Below are positions 1 through 9,724 of a DNA stretch of 64,000 nt, piece by piece. Within the stretch, counting starts at the first letter, position 1. The number at the start of each line of letters is the position of its first letter. Origin of the DNA: Poecilobothrus nobilitatus (taxonomy: Eukaryota > Arthropoda > Insecta > Diptera > Dolichopodidae); contig OX352772.1 in the NCBI GenBank assembly GCA_947095535.1, forward strand, positions 103,851,099-103,915,098. Reading direction: 5' to 3'. The notes beneath the pieces were generated by a model, which saw only the letters and a program-made list of their open reading frames with translations, made no database searches and was not told the origin of the DNA. Both the position numbers and the translations under genes were made by a program.

Positions 1-788
1 AAATGTTTCTTTAATCTTTGATAAAAAAACTAGAAGATCCCCTGTGCAATTGCACAAATTCTATAGATTCAAAAACATTTACGTTATCATACTGACTCCC
101 TTAATAAACTACCTAAAAATTTCATTTTTACATCAGCACCATTAAAAAAAACGTTGAAATCACTTACTTACTTGTAATAGAAAAAAAACATAAAACAAAT
201 CTAAACACATAAAATTCAAAATGTTAGGTACAGTTTATTAATTTATTCTCGCCGTTTTTTCGTGGCGATAATTTTTGACAGTTTTTATAATTATTGAGAA
301 AAAATGGTCCAAGCTAAAAACACATTCAGGGTAAAAGTTCGTGCCGATATCTCAAAAATTGTTTGAAACACATGTATAAAGTGCACAATAAAAACCGGCG
401 AAAAACCAACCAACACCAACCGCTACGACATTTATTTTTTGTTACATTTAAAACACTCCCAATAATCGAAATAATTTTAATATTTGTTAAAATTTTACTC
501 TCTATTTTTCTTTAGTTTTAAAAAAAAAATTTTATGTCGATGAAAAACAGTTGTTTTCGCCGCGAAATTACTTCAATTACCAAAATTACTTTCAAGTCTT
601 TTGCGTTTATTTTTTTTTAAAAAATTTGCTGAATTTATTTTATTTAAATGTACTTTGGAAGAGGTCTTTGGTATATTTAATAAAAGATTCATGTCTCTGA
701 TAATGTAATTTCATAAATTTTCGGGGTCTTTTTTTTTGTGACGGTCGTTTTCGACAGCTTTTTAATTTAATGGTCTAATAATAAATTA
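1..788. other. AT-rich stretch without a recognised gene
   Basis: I find no open frame with family resemblance on either strand. The first 180 bases could be the worn C-terminus of a LINE reverse transcriptase read on the plus strand, but frames break every few codons, so I do not call it. Confidence 0.4.
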
Positions 789-1532
789 GTACAAAATTAT
801 GAATCTATTGTGAGAGAAGGCTTCTAAAATGATATTTTCTATGTTATTTTTTCTTTTTTTTTTAAATATTAAGAAAAATTTCCATTTCTATAATATTTAG
901 TAAGTTTCTGATTTCTGTTATGAAATATAATTAGCTAAGTCTGCCGAAATTTATATTAATAAAAAAAATTCAAATATTTTATGTTATATCAAAAATTCAG
1001 CTTAAAAAATCAAAATTCTAACCTAAATAAACAAAACTACTATAAAGTCTGTTGCGAAGCTTTTACCAGCTTTTATAATAGTGAAAACAAAATCAAGAAT
1101 TAAATCGGCCTATTATTTTTTTCTTATAAATATAAGGCTTACTATAAACTTTGCTCTTTTCACTTTCAGGTCTTTTAATTTTATTAAGAGTATTTTTATT
1201 TTTTTCAAAACAAAGAGTCATTTGAAAACTGCCAACAGAAGAATAATAATTTATTTTTAATTTACCGCTGCGACCAGTTCATAATGGATGTGGCGGTCAA
1301 ATTTAAAAATTAAAAATTTGCTTTAAATTTTGTGTCGAAAGTACTTTTTAAAAAGTAAACATTTGTGTCTCTGATAAGGCTTTTAGTCGAAGATTTATGT
1401 CTCTGATAATAAAATTTTAAATTATTAAATAAATATATAGAAATATCATCATTGCCAGTTTAGTTTACATTCAGTGTGAGTGGTTTATTATAGAAATAAA
1501 ATATTTTTTTTTTTACATGTTGGCAAGGTCTT
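789..1532 (+). repeat. Direct repeat, copy 1
   Basis: This block recurs at 1647-2520 in the same orientation. Shared landmarks are the opening AGTACAAAATTATGAATC, the run around GAGAAGGCTTCTAAAATG, the pair TACCGCTGCGACCAGTTC, and the closing TTTACATGTTGGCAAGGTCT. The copies differ by many substitutions and indels, so the duplication is old. Several TGTCTCTGATAA motifs lie inside and just upstream. No protein family is recognisable. Confidence 0.8.
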
Positions 1533-1646
1533 ATCATTATATTGTGTACATTATCAGAAATTCAATCATTAATTTCAGGTATTATAATCTGATCTGATTA
1601 ATAAATCTTATTTTTTTCCATGGCTAACAATATTATTAATGGTCTA

Positions 1647-2520
1647 GTACAAAATTATGAATCTTTTGTGAGAGAAGGCTTCTAAAATGATATTTTCTAT
1701 GCTATTTTTTTCTTTTTTTTTTAAGAAAAATATCTGTTTCTATAATATTTAGTAAGTTTCTGACTTTTGTTATGAAATATAATTATTTAAGTCAGCCGAA
1801 TTTTACATTAATAAAAAAATTTCGAATATTTTATGTTATACCAGTTCTACCGAAAATTTAGCTTAAAAATCTAAATTTCAACCTAAATAAACAAAACTAT
1901 TTTAAAGTACGTTACGAAGCTTTCACCAGCTTTTATACTAATGAAAACAAAATCAAGAATAAAATCGGCCTATTATTTTTTTCTTATAAATATGAGGTTT
2001 ACTATAAACTTTGCTCACTCTCACTTTTTCACTTTCAGGCGTTTTAATTTTATTAAGAGTACCTATTTTTATTTTTTTTTTTCCAAAACAAAGATTGAAA
2101 ATGCCAACAGAAGATTAATAATTTATTTTTAATTTACCGCTGCGACCAGTTCATAATGGACGTAGCGGTCAAATTTAAAAATTCAAAATTTGCTGAATTT
2201 ATTTTGATTGAAAATGTGTTTAAGTATGTACTTTTTCTTTTTTGACTGTACTCACTTTTAATGAAGAGTTTGTGTCTCTGATAAGACTTCTAGCGGAAAA
2301 TTTGGTCACTAATAATATTTACTAAATTTATTTATATATTTAATGAACGGTTTGTGTCTCTTGATAATACTTTGAGTCAAAAATTTGTGTCTCTGGTAAT
2401 AAAATTTTAAATTATTAAATAAATATACAAAAATATCATCATTGCCAGTTTAGTTTACATTCAGTGTGAATGTTTTATTATAGATATAAAATATATTTTT
2501 TTACATGTTGGCAAGGTCTC
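1647..2520 (+). repeat. Direct repeat, copy 2
   Basis: Second copy of the block at 789-1532. It is about 130 bases longer, mainly from extra sequence near 2220-2370 with further TGTCTCTGATAA-like motifs. A 63-codon frame at 1941-2132 is low-complexity (rich in Phe, Asn and Lys) and is not preserved in copy 1, so I do not regard it as a gene. Confidence 0.8.
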
Positions 2521-2762
2521 GCCAACATCTTGTGTATTATATTATAGATATTTCCAATGTTTGAAAATTTACGATTAATATTTTTTTCGTTTTTTTTTTT
2601 TTTCTTGATAACTTATTTCTTTAGTTACGATTACTAAATTTACTTTTTTTACAAATTACTAAATTTACCGCTTTTTTTAATTTTATTTTATTCTATTACT
2701 ATTTTTATTGCATTTAATTCAAATCTTAGAGTTTTTGTTATTTTCATTAATTTAATTCAAGA

Positions 2763-2880
2763 TATTTCTTATTTATTTTATATAAAAATTTGTTTTACTT
2801 TTATTTTATTTTATTATTATTTTTATTCTATTTAATTCAAATTTTACAATTTTGCAATTAACTTAATGTAAAATATTTCT
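2763..2880 (+). repeat. 118-bp direct repeat flanking a LINE fragment, left copy
   Basis: This AT-only sequence is repeated almost perfectly at 3181-3298. Between the copies is a roughly 300-bp reverse-transcriptase fragment of quite different composition. Confidence 0.9.
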
Positions 2881-2883
2881 CCC

Positions 2884-3176
2884 TATAACGTTTCTATAAA
2901 ACAGAGTAAGTGTTCCTGGTAGGCGCCAGAGACCGAGCGAGGAGAGCGTAGAGGTGATATGAGATCGTTTATTAGACGAATTGCTCTATTTGGCACTTCA
3001 TCGAGAAGTCCCAATGCCGTTTTGGAGGCTCCTGGCTAAATATTTCCATTGTACTCCATTTTTTGTCTTATATTAAGGAGATCAGAAGATAAAAAGAAGG
3101 CTTTACAACGATACAGGAAACCCATACACCTAGCCGCATCTTTAGCTATACCAAAAATATGATTGGACCAACTTAA
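2884..3176 (-). pseudogene. LINE reverse transcriptase C-terminal fragment
   Basis: On the minus strand this encodes the region after the RT palm domain of an insect Jockey-type LINE. The frame contains AKDAARCMGFL, then a KMEYN segment, then TALGLLDEVPNRAIRLIND, all hallmarks of the thumb region in this family. At least one in-frame stop is present (after KMEYNGNI), and neither end of the gene is here. A related fragment lies on the plus strand at 6513-7110. It is a short dead piece lying between two 118-bp direct repeats. Confidence 0.75.
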
Positions 3177-3180
3177 TTTT

Positions 3181-3298
3181 TATTTCTTATTTATTTTATA
3201 TAAAAATTTATTTTACTTTTATTTTATTTTATTATTATTTTTATTCTATTTAATTCAAATTTTACAATTTTGCAATTAACTTAATGTAAAATATTTCT
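3181..3298 (+). repeat. 118-bp direct repeat flanking a LINE fragment, right copy
   Basis: Near-identical to 2763-2880. The only obvious differences are a single base near the start and the flanks. Confidence 0.9.
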
Positions 3299-4110
3299 GA
3301 TTTTAATTTAATTTTTTTTTTTTTGTTTATAAAAATTTATTATTTTTTCAAGTTATTTTCTCTAAAAATTTTTCTTTTTTTTCTCTTTTTAATTTCTTTA
3401 ACTTAACTTTAGTTTAAAAAAAAAAATTTTTGACTTACAAAACTAATGCTATTAAAAGCATGGTAAAAATTGGCTGCTTGCTGATGCTAACTCCCGTTCC
3501 TTCGATTAACGGCTACTAGGGTCCTTGTAACCTTTTACGTTTATTTTGTTTCCAGTAGGTGATCTGTGGCGCACTGCTTGAGGGCAACTTACTATAGCTG
3601 CTGTTGACTTTGTTGAAGCAGGCGCACTGCTTAAGGACGACTTATTACTCTCACTATGTCTTTTTTAGTTAACAAAATAGGCGCACTACTTTTACTCCTT
3701 ATAATTTTATCACTATTTTAGCTATTTATCACTCTACTGGTCCCTGCTCGGGCGGCAATTAACACTTTTTAACATTTATTATTTAAAAAAAACTATTTAT
3801 TAATTCTTAACTTTTTTATAAATTATTTACTAATAAAAACAATTTTGATTGGCTTACTTATACTAAAAAATTTATTGGTATTTACGTGTGACAATCTGTA
3901 GTGTGGGAACGAATTATTGGCTCGGTTGCGAATTGTAGAACATGTCAGTTATTTTTATGTAAAAACTAAATAATATAATTTGAGTTGCTACTTATTTACT
4001 CTGGGAACTTATTTACTTTAAATATTTACTGTGGGAAACGTATGTTTTAATAATATTTTTTACTTTTAGCTGATATTGGTATTTTTTGTATTTAATAAAC
4101 AAATGTTTAT
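3299..4110. other. Noncoding stretch with GCGCACT repeats and a possible primer-binding site
   Basis: No gene is recognisable. The section 3470-3760 is clearly less AT-rich than its surroundings. It holds three spaced copies of GGCGCACT(G/A)CTT near 3568, 3622 and 3680. On the minus strand, CGCCCGAGCAGGGACC at about 3729-3755 resembles the lysine-tRNA primer-binding sites of some LTR retroelements. If that is right, an LTR would lie at higher coordinates up to about 4060, but I cannot find its partner. Confidence 0.3.
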
Positions 4111-4116
4111 TAAATT

Positions 4117-4890
4117 ATTATCTTGCAGGATATTTATACTTGTATCAGCCACAAGCAAAATATTTGAATATTTTTCTAATTTGTCATTTAAAAATACTAC
4201 AAAATCACCTTTATCAGTTGACGGCGAGTTATATAAAATACCTATTTTTAATTTCGGCTTCGTATGTCTCATACTGATAAAAATACGTACAAAGTAATGG
4301 AAAAAATTTAGAAGCTTTTGAAATATATGGATCGTAGGCGCTACTTCATGATCTCCAATACCGTTCAACCGGTGATCTAGTGACTTACTCTTGCGAAAAG
4401 TTAAATATCAGTCTTTACCATTCTGGTGAGTTTAATTTGGTGGCTCTAGATATTTCTAAAGCTTTCGACCGAGTCATGATGCTTTACTAGCAAAATGAAC
4501 AGCATTAGGTTTAAAAAGGGTATTTTTAATATGGATTCTTTTTCTTCGTACGATTCGGGTACTTGCCGATTTTATATAAATTAAATAGTATATTGTATAT
4601 ATTATATTTTATGTTATATTAAATAGTGGTGTCCCTCAGGGATAAGTTTTATCTCCCACTCCCTTAATATTCATCAATGCCCTACTTTCAATAACATCCA
4701 AACCAATCCACAGTTTCACAGATGACAGCACATGAATTTCATAGCCGCTGTAACATTACTCACCCTATTAATAAAACAGCAAGAAATTTCATTATCAGTG
4801 AGCTAAATAATGATTTAGCCAAATCAATTGACTTAAACACCAAAAAAACACAATGCTCTTTAATCTCGCGTGAAGTAGAAACTAACCCAA
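4117..4890 (+). pseudogene. LINE reverse transcriptase palm fragment
   Basis: Plus-strand pieces of a Jockey-type RT appear in the right order but in shifting frames. First comes a STSKIFE-like motif (read as SATSKIFEYFSN), then YRSTGDLVTYSCEKLN, then VALDISKAFDRV (RT motif A with its aspartate), then NSGVPQG near 4624 followed by LSPT and LIFINALLSI. The motif C region reads SFTDDST, with the FADD-type Asp pair still visible. The end reads ISELNNDLAKSID. Stops, frameshifts and a microduplication near 4570-4625 break it. It is probably the same family as the fragments at 2884-3176 and 6513-7110. Confidence 0.75.
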
Positions 4891-4902
4891 CCTGAAATTC
4901 CA

Positions 4903-5008
4903 GGTAGGCTACCATGTATTGCTACTTACGCGAAACGTAAAAATTGCACCATGTAGAGCGCATATAGCAAATTTGCGCATTCGTAGGTAGCAACATTGGT
5001 ACCATGGT
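4903..5008. repeat. Imperfect inverted repeat
   Basis: The left arm, around TACCATGTATTGCTACTTACG, is mirrored by an arm containing CGTAGGTAGCAACATTGG and TACCATGG about 40 bases away. The arms differ by small indels. It could be a decayed fold-back or MITE end. No target duplication is clear. Confidence 0.5.
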
Positions 5009-5125
5009 GTGCTTTTTGCGAACATTTTTGATGTTTATTTTCCTTTTTTCATTCGCTTGATTTTTTTTTTGCGAAGAGGGTATAATTTTTTGTTAATTGC
5101 TTAAATTTAGTTTTCAAAAATAAAT

Positions 5126-6215
5126 AAAACGAGGAAGAATACAATTGCCTTTGTCAACTCTTAGATACCCGTACGAACCGTTAGTATGTGCATAGCCTGT
5201 CACTCTGCTTATAATATATTTTTTTAATTTTTTAGTATTTTAAAATATTTAGGGTGAATTTTATAATTTCTAGAACTATGAGTTGTACATACATATATTT
5301 AAACTATATGTTTAATGTTTATACATTCTTCAAAAGCAGATTCTAACCTTCCTCATAACGATTATCAATCCAAAACTTTTCCAAATATGCTATTATAGTA
5401 CCATTTAATACTAAGCATAAATGCATAATAATTTATACTATACATATGTATTATTATATCATTCATTCTTCAGTGACTTATATATAACGGTAACGTGACG
5501 GTAAATATAAATCCTACAAACAACCGTTATATTTTTATTTATTTAATTTTTTTTGTACTACGCATCATCCTCAACAATTTCAAATTATCAAGTAAATAAA
5601 ATGCAAAAAAATTGTTAAAAAAATTTAGAAAAATTAAGTCACACTTTCGTCATTTTTAAGGTAACCCTATATTATTAAGAAAAGTTGTTAATAGAAATAA
5701 AAATATAATGTTGAAGCTTTAATTTTTGTATATTACTTCAAAAATTGAATACATACTTTATACAACTTGTGTTATAACAATTTAAATATAGAGCTTTTTT
5801 TACAGCTATAGAAAAAAATTATTAATAATAAAATTAATATTTTTATGATATCTATTAGCAGTTAAAATTGCATGGCTAATCAATGCAACATTAGCATCCT
5901 CTATTTCAAAAAAAAAATGTGGGGATCTAAAAGTTAAGTGTTCGAGAGCTACCCGAAATTTTGGTCGGATCTCAACCAAAAAAAATAGGGAACCTACAAA
6001 TTGTTGTAAGAATATTTTGTTAATTTCAAGACTCTAGTTTTCTTAGTTTTTGAGTTATCTTGCTAACGGACGGACAGGCGGACAAAGCTTAATCGACTTA
6101 GAATTTGATTCTGATCCGATTCATACCTTTGAAAGTATATCTAGCTAGCTTATTTCGAGGTGTTACAAACAGAGGAGCAATTTTAATATACCCCCACCAC
6201 ATCCTTATCGTATAA
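5126..6215 (-). repeat. Dispersed hairpin-headed repeat, internally deleted copy
   Basis: This is the reverse complement of the repeat at 42661-44231. It shares the tail region ending CCTCGTTTTA, an inner AGATACCCGTACG, and the head region GTTTGTAACACCTCGAAATA followed by a GGATC(G/A)GATC segment and a purine/CCGTCC-type tract (here GACGGACAGGCGGACAAAG). About 0.45 kb of the other copy's interior is missing. No coding potential is seen. A more distant relative is at 52690-53575. Confidence 0.8.
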
Positions 6216-6512
6216 TTAGTTTTTAATAATTAATACTAGAAAATTAATAAACATGTAAGTATATTACATATGACATTTATATAATTTATGATAATTAAAA
6301 TTCTATGTTTAAGCATAAACTACTTTAACTAACTATACTTTGTTTCAAATAAAAAATTTTTATGAATTTTGTGAATTTAAAAGTAAAGCTAAGAATTTTT
6401 GAATTTTGTAAATTGAAAAGAAAAGTTAAGATTCATTTTTTTTTTGGAATTTGAAACTTTATGAATCTAACTTAAATTTAGACTTTTTTATACTTATTAA
6501 TTAAACTTTTTT
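6216..6512. other. AT-rich DNA, nothing recognised
   Basis: Short homopolymer-rich sequence between a dispersed repeat and a LINE fragment. I see nothing in it. Confidence 0.5.
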
Positions 6513-7110
6513 TGCGACAGATGCCCATCCCTACTCTGTCGAACTGTCAAGGTGGCGTTTTACCACATGCTGAACTTCGTTTGTTACGCGCACGTTGTGT
6601 TTATGAAACCTTATGCCTGCACATGTGTTCCCAAAAATTAGTTATTCATATGTGGGCGATGTAACGAAATTTAAAAAGAATATTAACATCCTTCTTCAAA
6701 ATAACTCTCCAAATGCAGCTTCCCAAACAGCGCTAAATTACCTCGATAAAGTGCAAAACAGACCTATTCGTCTTATTGGCGACCCCAGTGTTACTTCAAC
6801 GCTCACTCCACTCTGCCGTACTGCCGGATCATTTACTCTGCTTTATAAATACCTTGTAGAGGTCAACACCTATTCTAAAGAAATAAAATAATTAATGTCT
6901 CCACTCAAAGTTTTCCAACGTGAAACAAGGAGTGCGACAGATGCCCATCCCTACTCTGTCGAACTGTCAAGTTTGGCGTAAACCTTATGCCTGCACATGT
7001 GTTCCCAAAAGTTAGTTATTCATATGTGGGCGGTGTAACGAAATTTAAAAAGAATATTAACATCCTTCTTCAAAATAACTCTCCAAATTTTTTCCTTCAT
7101 CCTCTATAAT
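6513..7110 (+). pseudogene. LINE reverse transcriptase C-terminus, partially duplicated
   Basis: This is the C-terminal end of a Jockey-type RT on the plus strand. The frame at 6613-6891 carries QTALNYLDKVQNRPIRLIG, the same conserved region as the minus-strand fragment near 2.9 kb. The terminal segment reads ATDAHPYSVELS, then NLMPAHVFPK, then TKFKKNINILLQNN, and it occurs twice (6513-6715 and 6933-7090). The first copy precedes the part that should come before it, so a tandem duplication has rearranged the order. In-frame stops are present. Confidence 0.75.
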
Positions 7111-7346
7111 CCTAATTATTCCAAATTCAGTATCCCAAGTAATCATTTGCTCATTTCCCCAAAACCAAACTGTACATTAAATCACTATGTATTAAGGGAA
7201 CTTTTCGATGTTCCACCATTCCGCGTAAAAGAAAAGGGTGATGAAATTACCATCGTTTATGTTATAACTAATTTTTATTTTGTTATTAAATATTGTTAAG
7301 TTAAAAGACTAATGAATTACAAAATAAAAATTTTATTTCAAATATA
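7111..7346. other. Noncoding, nothing recognised
   Basis: Lies between the LINE fragment and an AT-rich tandem duplication. The stretch 7120-7260 is slightly less AT-rich but gives no family match by eye. Confidence 0.4.
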
Positions 7347-7645
7347 ACTTGAATAGCTTAAAATATTTAAATATAGGTACATATGTAGAAAAATATTATT
7401 TTTATATTTTTGAGTAAGTATTAGACTTTAAAAATGATTTTATTCCTCAATGCCTGCATTATGTTAGATTGAAAATTGAGTGTATTAATTTACTTGAATA
7501 TCTTACAATATTTAAATATATTGTAAAAAATACATAGAAAATATCTAGAAAAGGATTTTTAAATTTTTTCAATTAGTATTGAACTTTAAAAATGATTTCA
7601 TCTCTGAGACGCGTATCATTATGTTAATTAGAAAATTGAGTGTAA
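7347..7645 (+). repeat. Tandem duplication of a ~150-bp unit
   Basis: Units of about 7347-7491 and 7492-7645 both begin ACTTGAATA, include an ACTTTAAAAATGATTT segment, and end GAAAATTGAGTGTA. They are diverged by substitutions. The second unit and what follows also occur at 46330 onwards. Confidence 0.7.
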
Positions 7646-8572
7646 GTACATAAAGATATTAAATTACAAACGAAGCTTACCACCGGCTTTTAAAGGCACA
7701 GATTTTCCAAAAAACAATATAAATATTTATTAATATTTAATACTACGACTTCCACCAAAATTTGTAATTTTCTTAGAATTTTATATATAAGATAAAATGT
7801 GTTATATATAATGTAAAATGCTCAGGGCCTAACCTAAATCAACACGTACGGCGTATAATTTCTGTCAAAATATTTTTAAATGCATGAATTTATATGAGAG
7901 CATCCGAAATACACGGGGTACTGTACGTCCATCATTTTAAATTTAAAAACTGACAAAGCGTATAAAAAAATTCAGTTTTTTTTTTTTTTTTGTTTTTTGT
8001 TGTCATTTGTTATGTCAGTTGCCATGGATTGTTTTTAAATACAACTTTTGTATTTAAATAAATTTTAAGTAATAAACAAAAATTGTTGTCAGCTAAAATT
8101 GTGATTTGTATTTCTGAAATATACTATTATATATTAGTACTAAATATTCAATAACTTGTATAACTTTTTTCGTACCTATAACATTAAGAAAAAACATTGA
8201 AATCCCTGCAGGGTAATTTATTATCCATTTTATTACTCAATTAGACTTGCCACCTATACGTTTTTGGAGCGCATAATACGTTTTTTCTATCAAAAATAGT
8301 TGTGAAAACGCTATACGTACGTTTTTTATAAATATTCAAAAATATACGCTTTTTTGGTTATAAAATGTTTTGTTTTATATAAATATCTTTGTCTATTGCT
8401 GCTAGGGTAATAAATACCGTATAAACGTTAAATTATATAGCATAAAATAAATGGGAAACAAAACCGGTCGATATTTAATCGATTCTTTTTTTCCATCCCA
8501 TCCCCAATGTTAATTCTGTACGTACTATGTCAAATGTCATGTTATTGACATCTCAGAACTCATTCATTGTTG
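7550..8572 (+). repeat. hAT-A 5' region and flank, shared with 46330-47263
   Basis: From AAAGGATTTTTAAATT onward this block matches 46330-47263 in the same orientation. Shared landmarks include CCACCGG, CCCTGCAGGGTAATTT, GCATAATACGTTTTTTC and ACCGGTCGATATTTAATCG. The copies differ mainly between 7815-7980 and 46575-46690, where the sequence has been replaced. The match resumes at 9536 after the inserted ITPA-containing segment. Confidence 0.85.
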
Positions 8573-9531
8573 TCATAGATAATATATAGTAATAATAGAT
8601 AGCCTACTTAAAATTTTTAGATACTAGCGCCGCCATCGCTGAAAGTGCTCTTAGTTTCAATAAACTATTACATCTAAAAGGCTAATAGATGTCGCTAAAT
8701 AGTTTCATTTTAAAATCACTAGATGTCGCCTATATTTCTATACCTATATTTCTTTCCTATTTTATTTTTCGAATTTATAAAAAAAAAAAAATTATATTGT
8801 AATAAAAAATTTTATTTCAATCATAAAAATTAACAATTATGATTTTCACCTTCACAATATATTAAAGTACAAACAGCTTCAGCTGATTTATCTTCCCAGC
8901 CTTTGAGCATTTTGTACAGTCCTTCTGTAAACATGTATCTTCAAACAAAACTGTTCGCTTTATTCGTTTTCTTCTTTACATTTTTTTTGACAAATTTCAT
9001 CTATCTCACTTTAAATTAAAAAAAAGTTTATTTTTAAATTAAATAGAATTATTTTTCAAAGTTAAGAGAATTAATTATAGGGATAATTACCACAGTCCAA
9101 CCTTGGAATTCCGATAAATCTATCTTTTTTGATTGTAAGCTACGAGGTAGACCCTAAAATGGCAATGAGTTCCTCTAATTTTTCCGTATTTCCAGTAACA
9201 AATGTAAGCCGTCTTGCTATGATGTAAAATAAAATAAAATATAAAATTTTATCTCTTCAATTAAATCAAAACTTACCTTTTAATTTTTAAAGCATTTGAT
9301 CTAAAATTTATTAATAAAACCAAAACAATACACTAAACTGCTGCAGTTAAACCAATATTTGATTCAAAATGGATTCAAAACTGGCTAACATATGACTTTT
9401 GACAATTTAAAAAATTTTATATGACGGTAATAAAAAAAAATGGCGATATTTTTGACATTAGGTGGAAGTACTTTGACTTTTCTAAAATGTTTGACAAAAA
9501 AAAATTTGTTCTAAGTCAACCACCCGTGATA
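8573..9531 (-). other. 959-bp segment carrying host gene exons, inserted into hAT-A
   Basis: This segment is absent from the second copy of the same region at 47263. The flanks join across it as CATTGTTG and GTTGTGTTGTTG, with GTTG repeated on each side (8569-8572 and 9532-9535). It contains spliced-looking exons of an ITPA-like gene on the minus strand. Three TAGATGTCGC-like motifs lie near 8630-8730. No terminal inverted repeats are visible, so the route of insertion is open. Confidence 0.7.
8832..9216 (-). pseudogene. ITPA-like inosine triphosphate pyrophosphatase gene fragment
   Basis: The minus strand encodes recognisable pieces of the ITPase/HAM1 family, the enzyme that hydrolyses ITP and XTP to monophosphates. 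One exon (about 9216-9091) begins after a TAG acceptor and reads LTFVTGNTEKLEELIAILG, the family's N-terminal nucleotide-binding signature. After a frameshift it continues PRSLQSKKIDLSEFQG. A second exon (about 9010-8832), after an AAAG acceptor, has EIDEICQKKCKEENE, then VLFEDTCL in another frame, then EGLYKMLKGWEDKSAEAVC. The conserved central stretch between VLFEDT and EGL is deleted, and everything after CEG is missing. Introns show it was captured from genomic DNA rather than retrocopied. It is dead by frameshift, stop and deletion. Confidence 0.82.
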
Positions 9532-9724
9532 GTTGTGTTGTTGATGTTGTTTAGCATGATTGTGTAGTAATTAGATACATATTCGGTTGGATAATGGATT
9601 GGATTTTGGATAAGAAGGATCGGATTATAATTTAGTATTTATTAAATTTTGGGTGCGTTTTTTATTGTTACTATATTAAACCATACGTTGTATATCAATA
9701 TTTTTATAGATATTCCTTTTAAAC

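Noticed and set aside
1941..2132. 63-codon low-complexity frame
   Set aside because: Not preserved in the paired repeat copy at 1081-1258, and no family resemblance.
4066..4368. 100-codon minus-strand frame and two overlapping plus frames
   Set aside because: The region carries plus-strand RT remnants; the minus frame is incidental.
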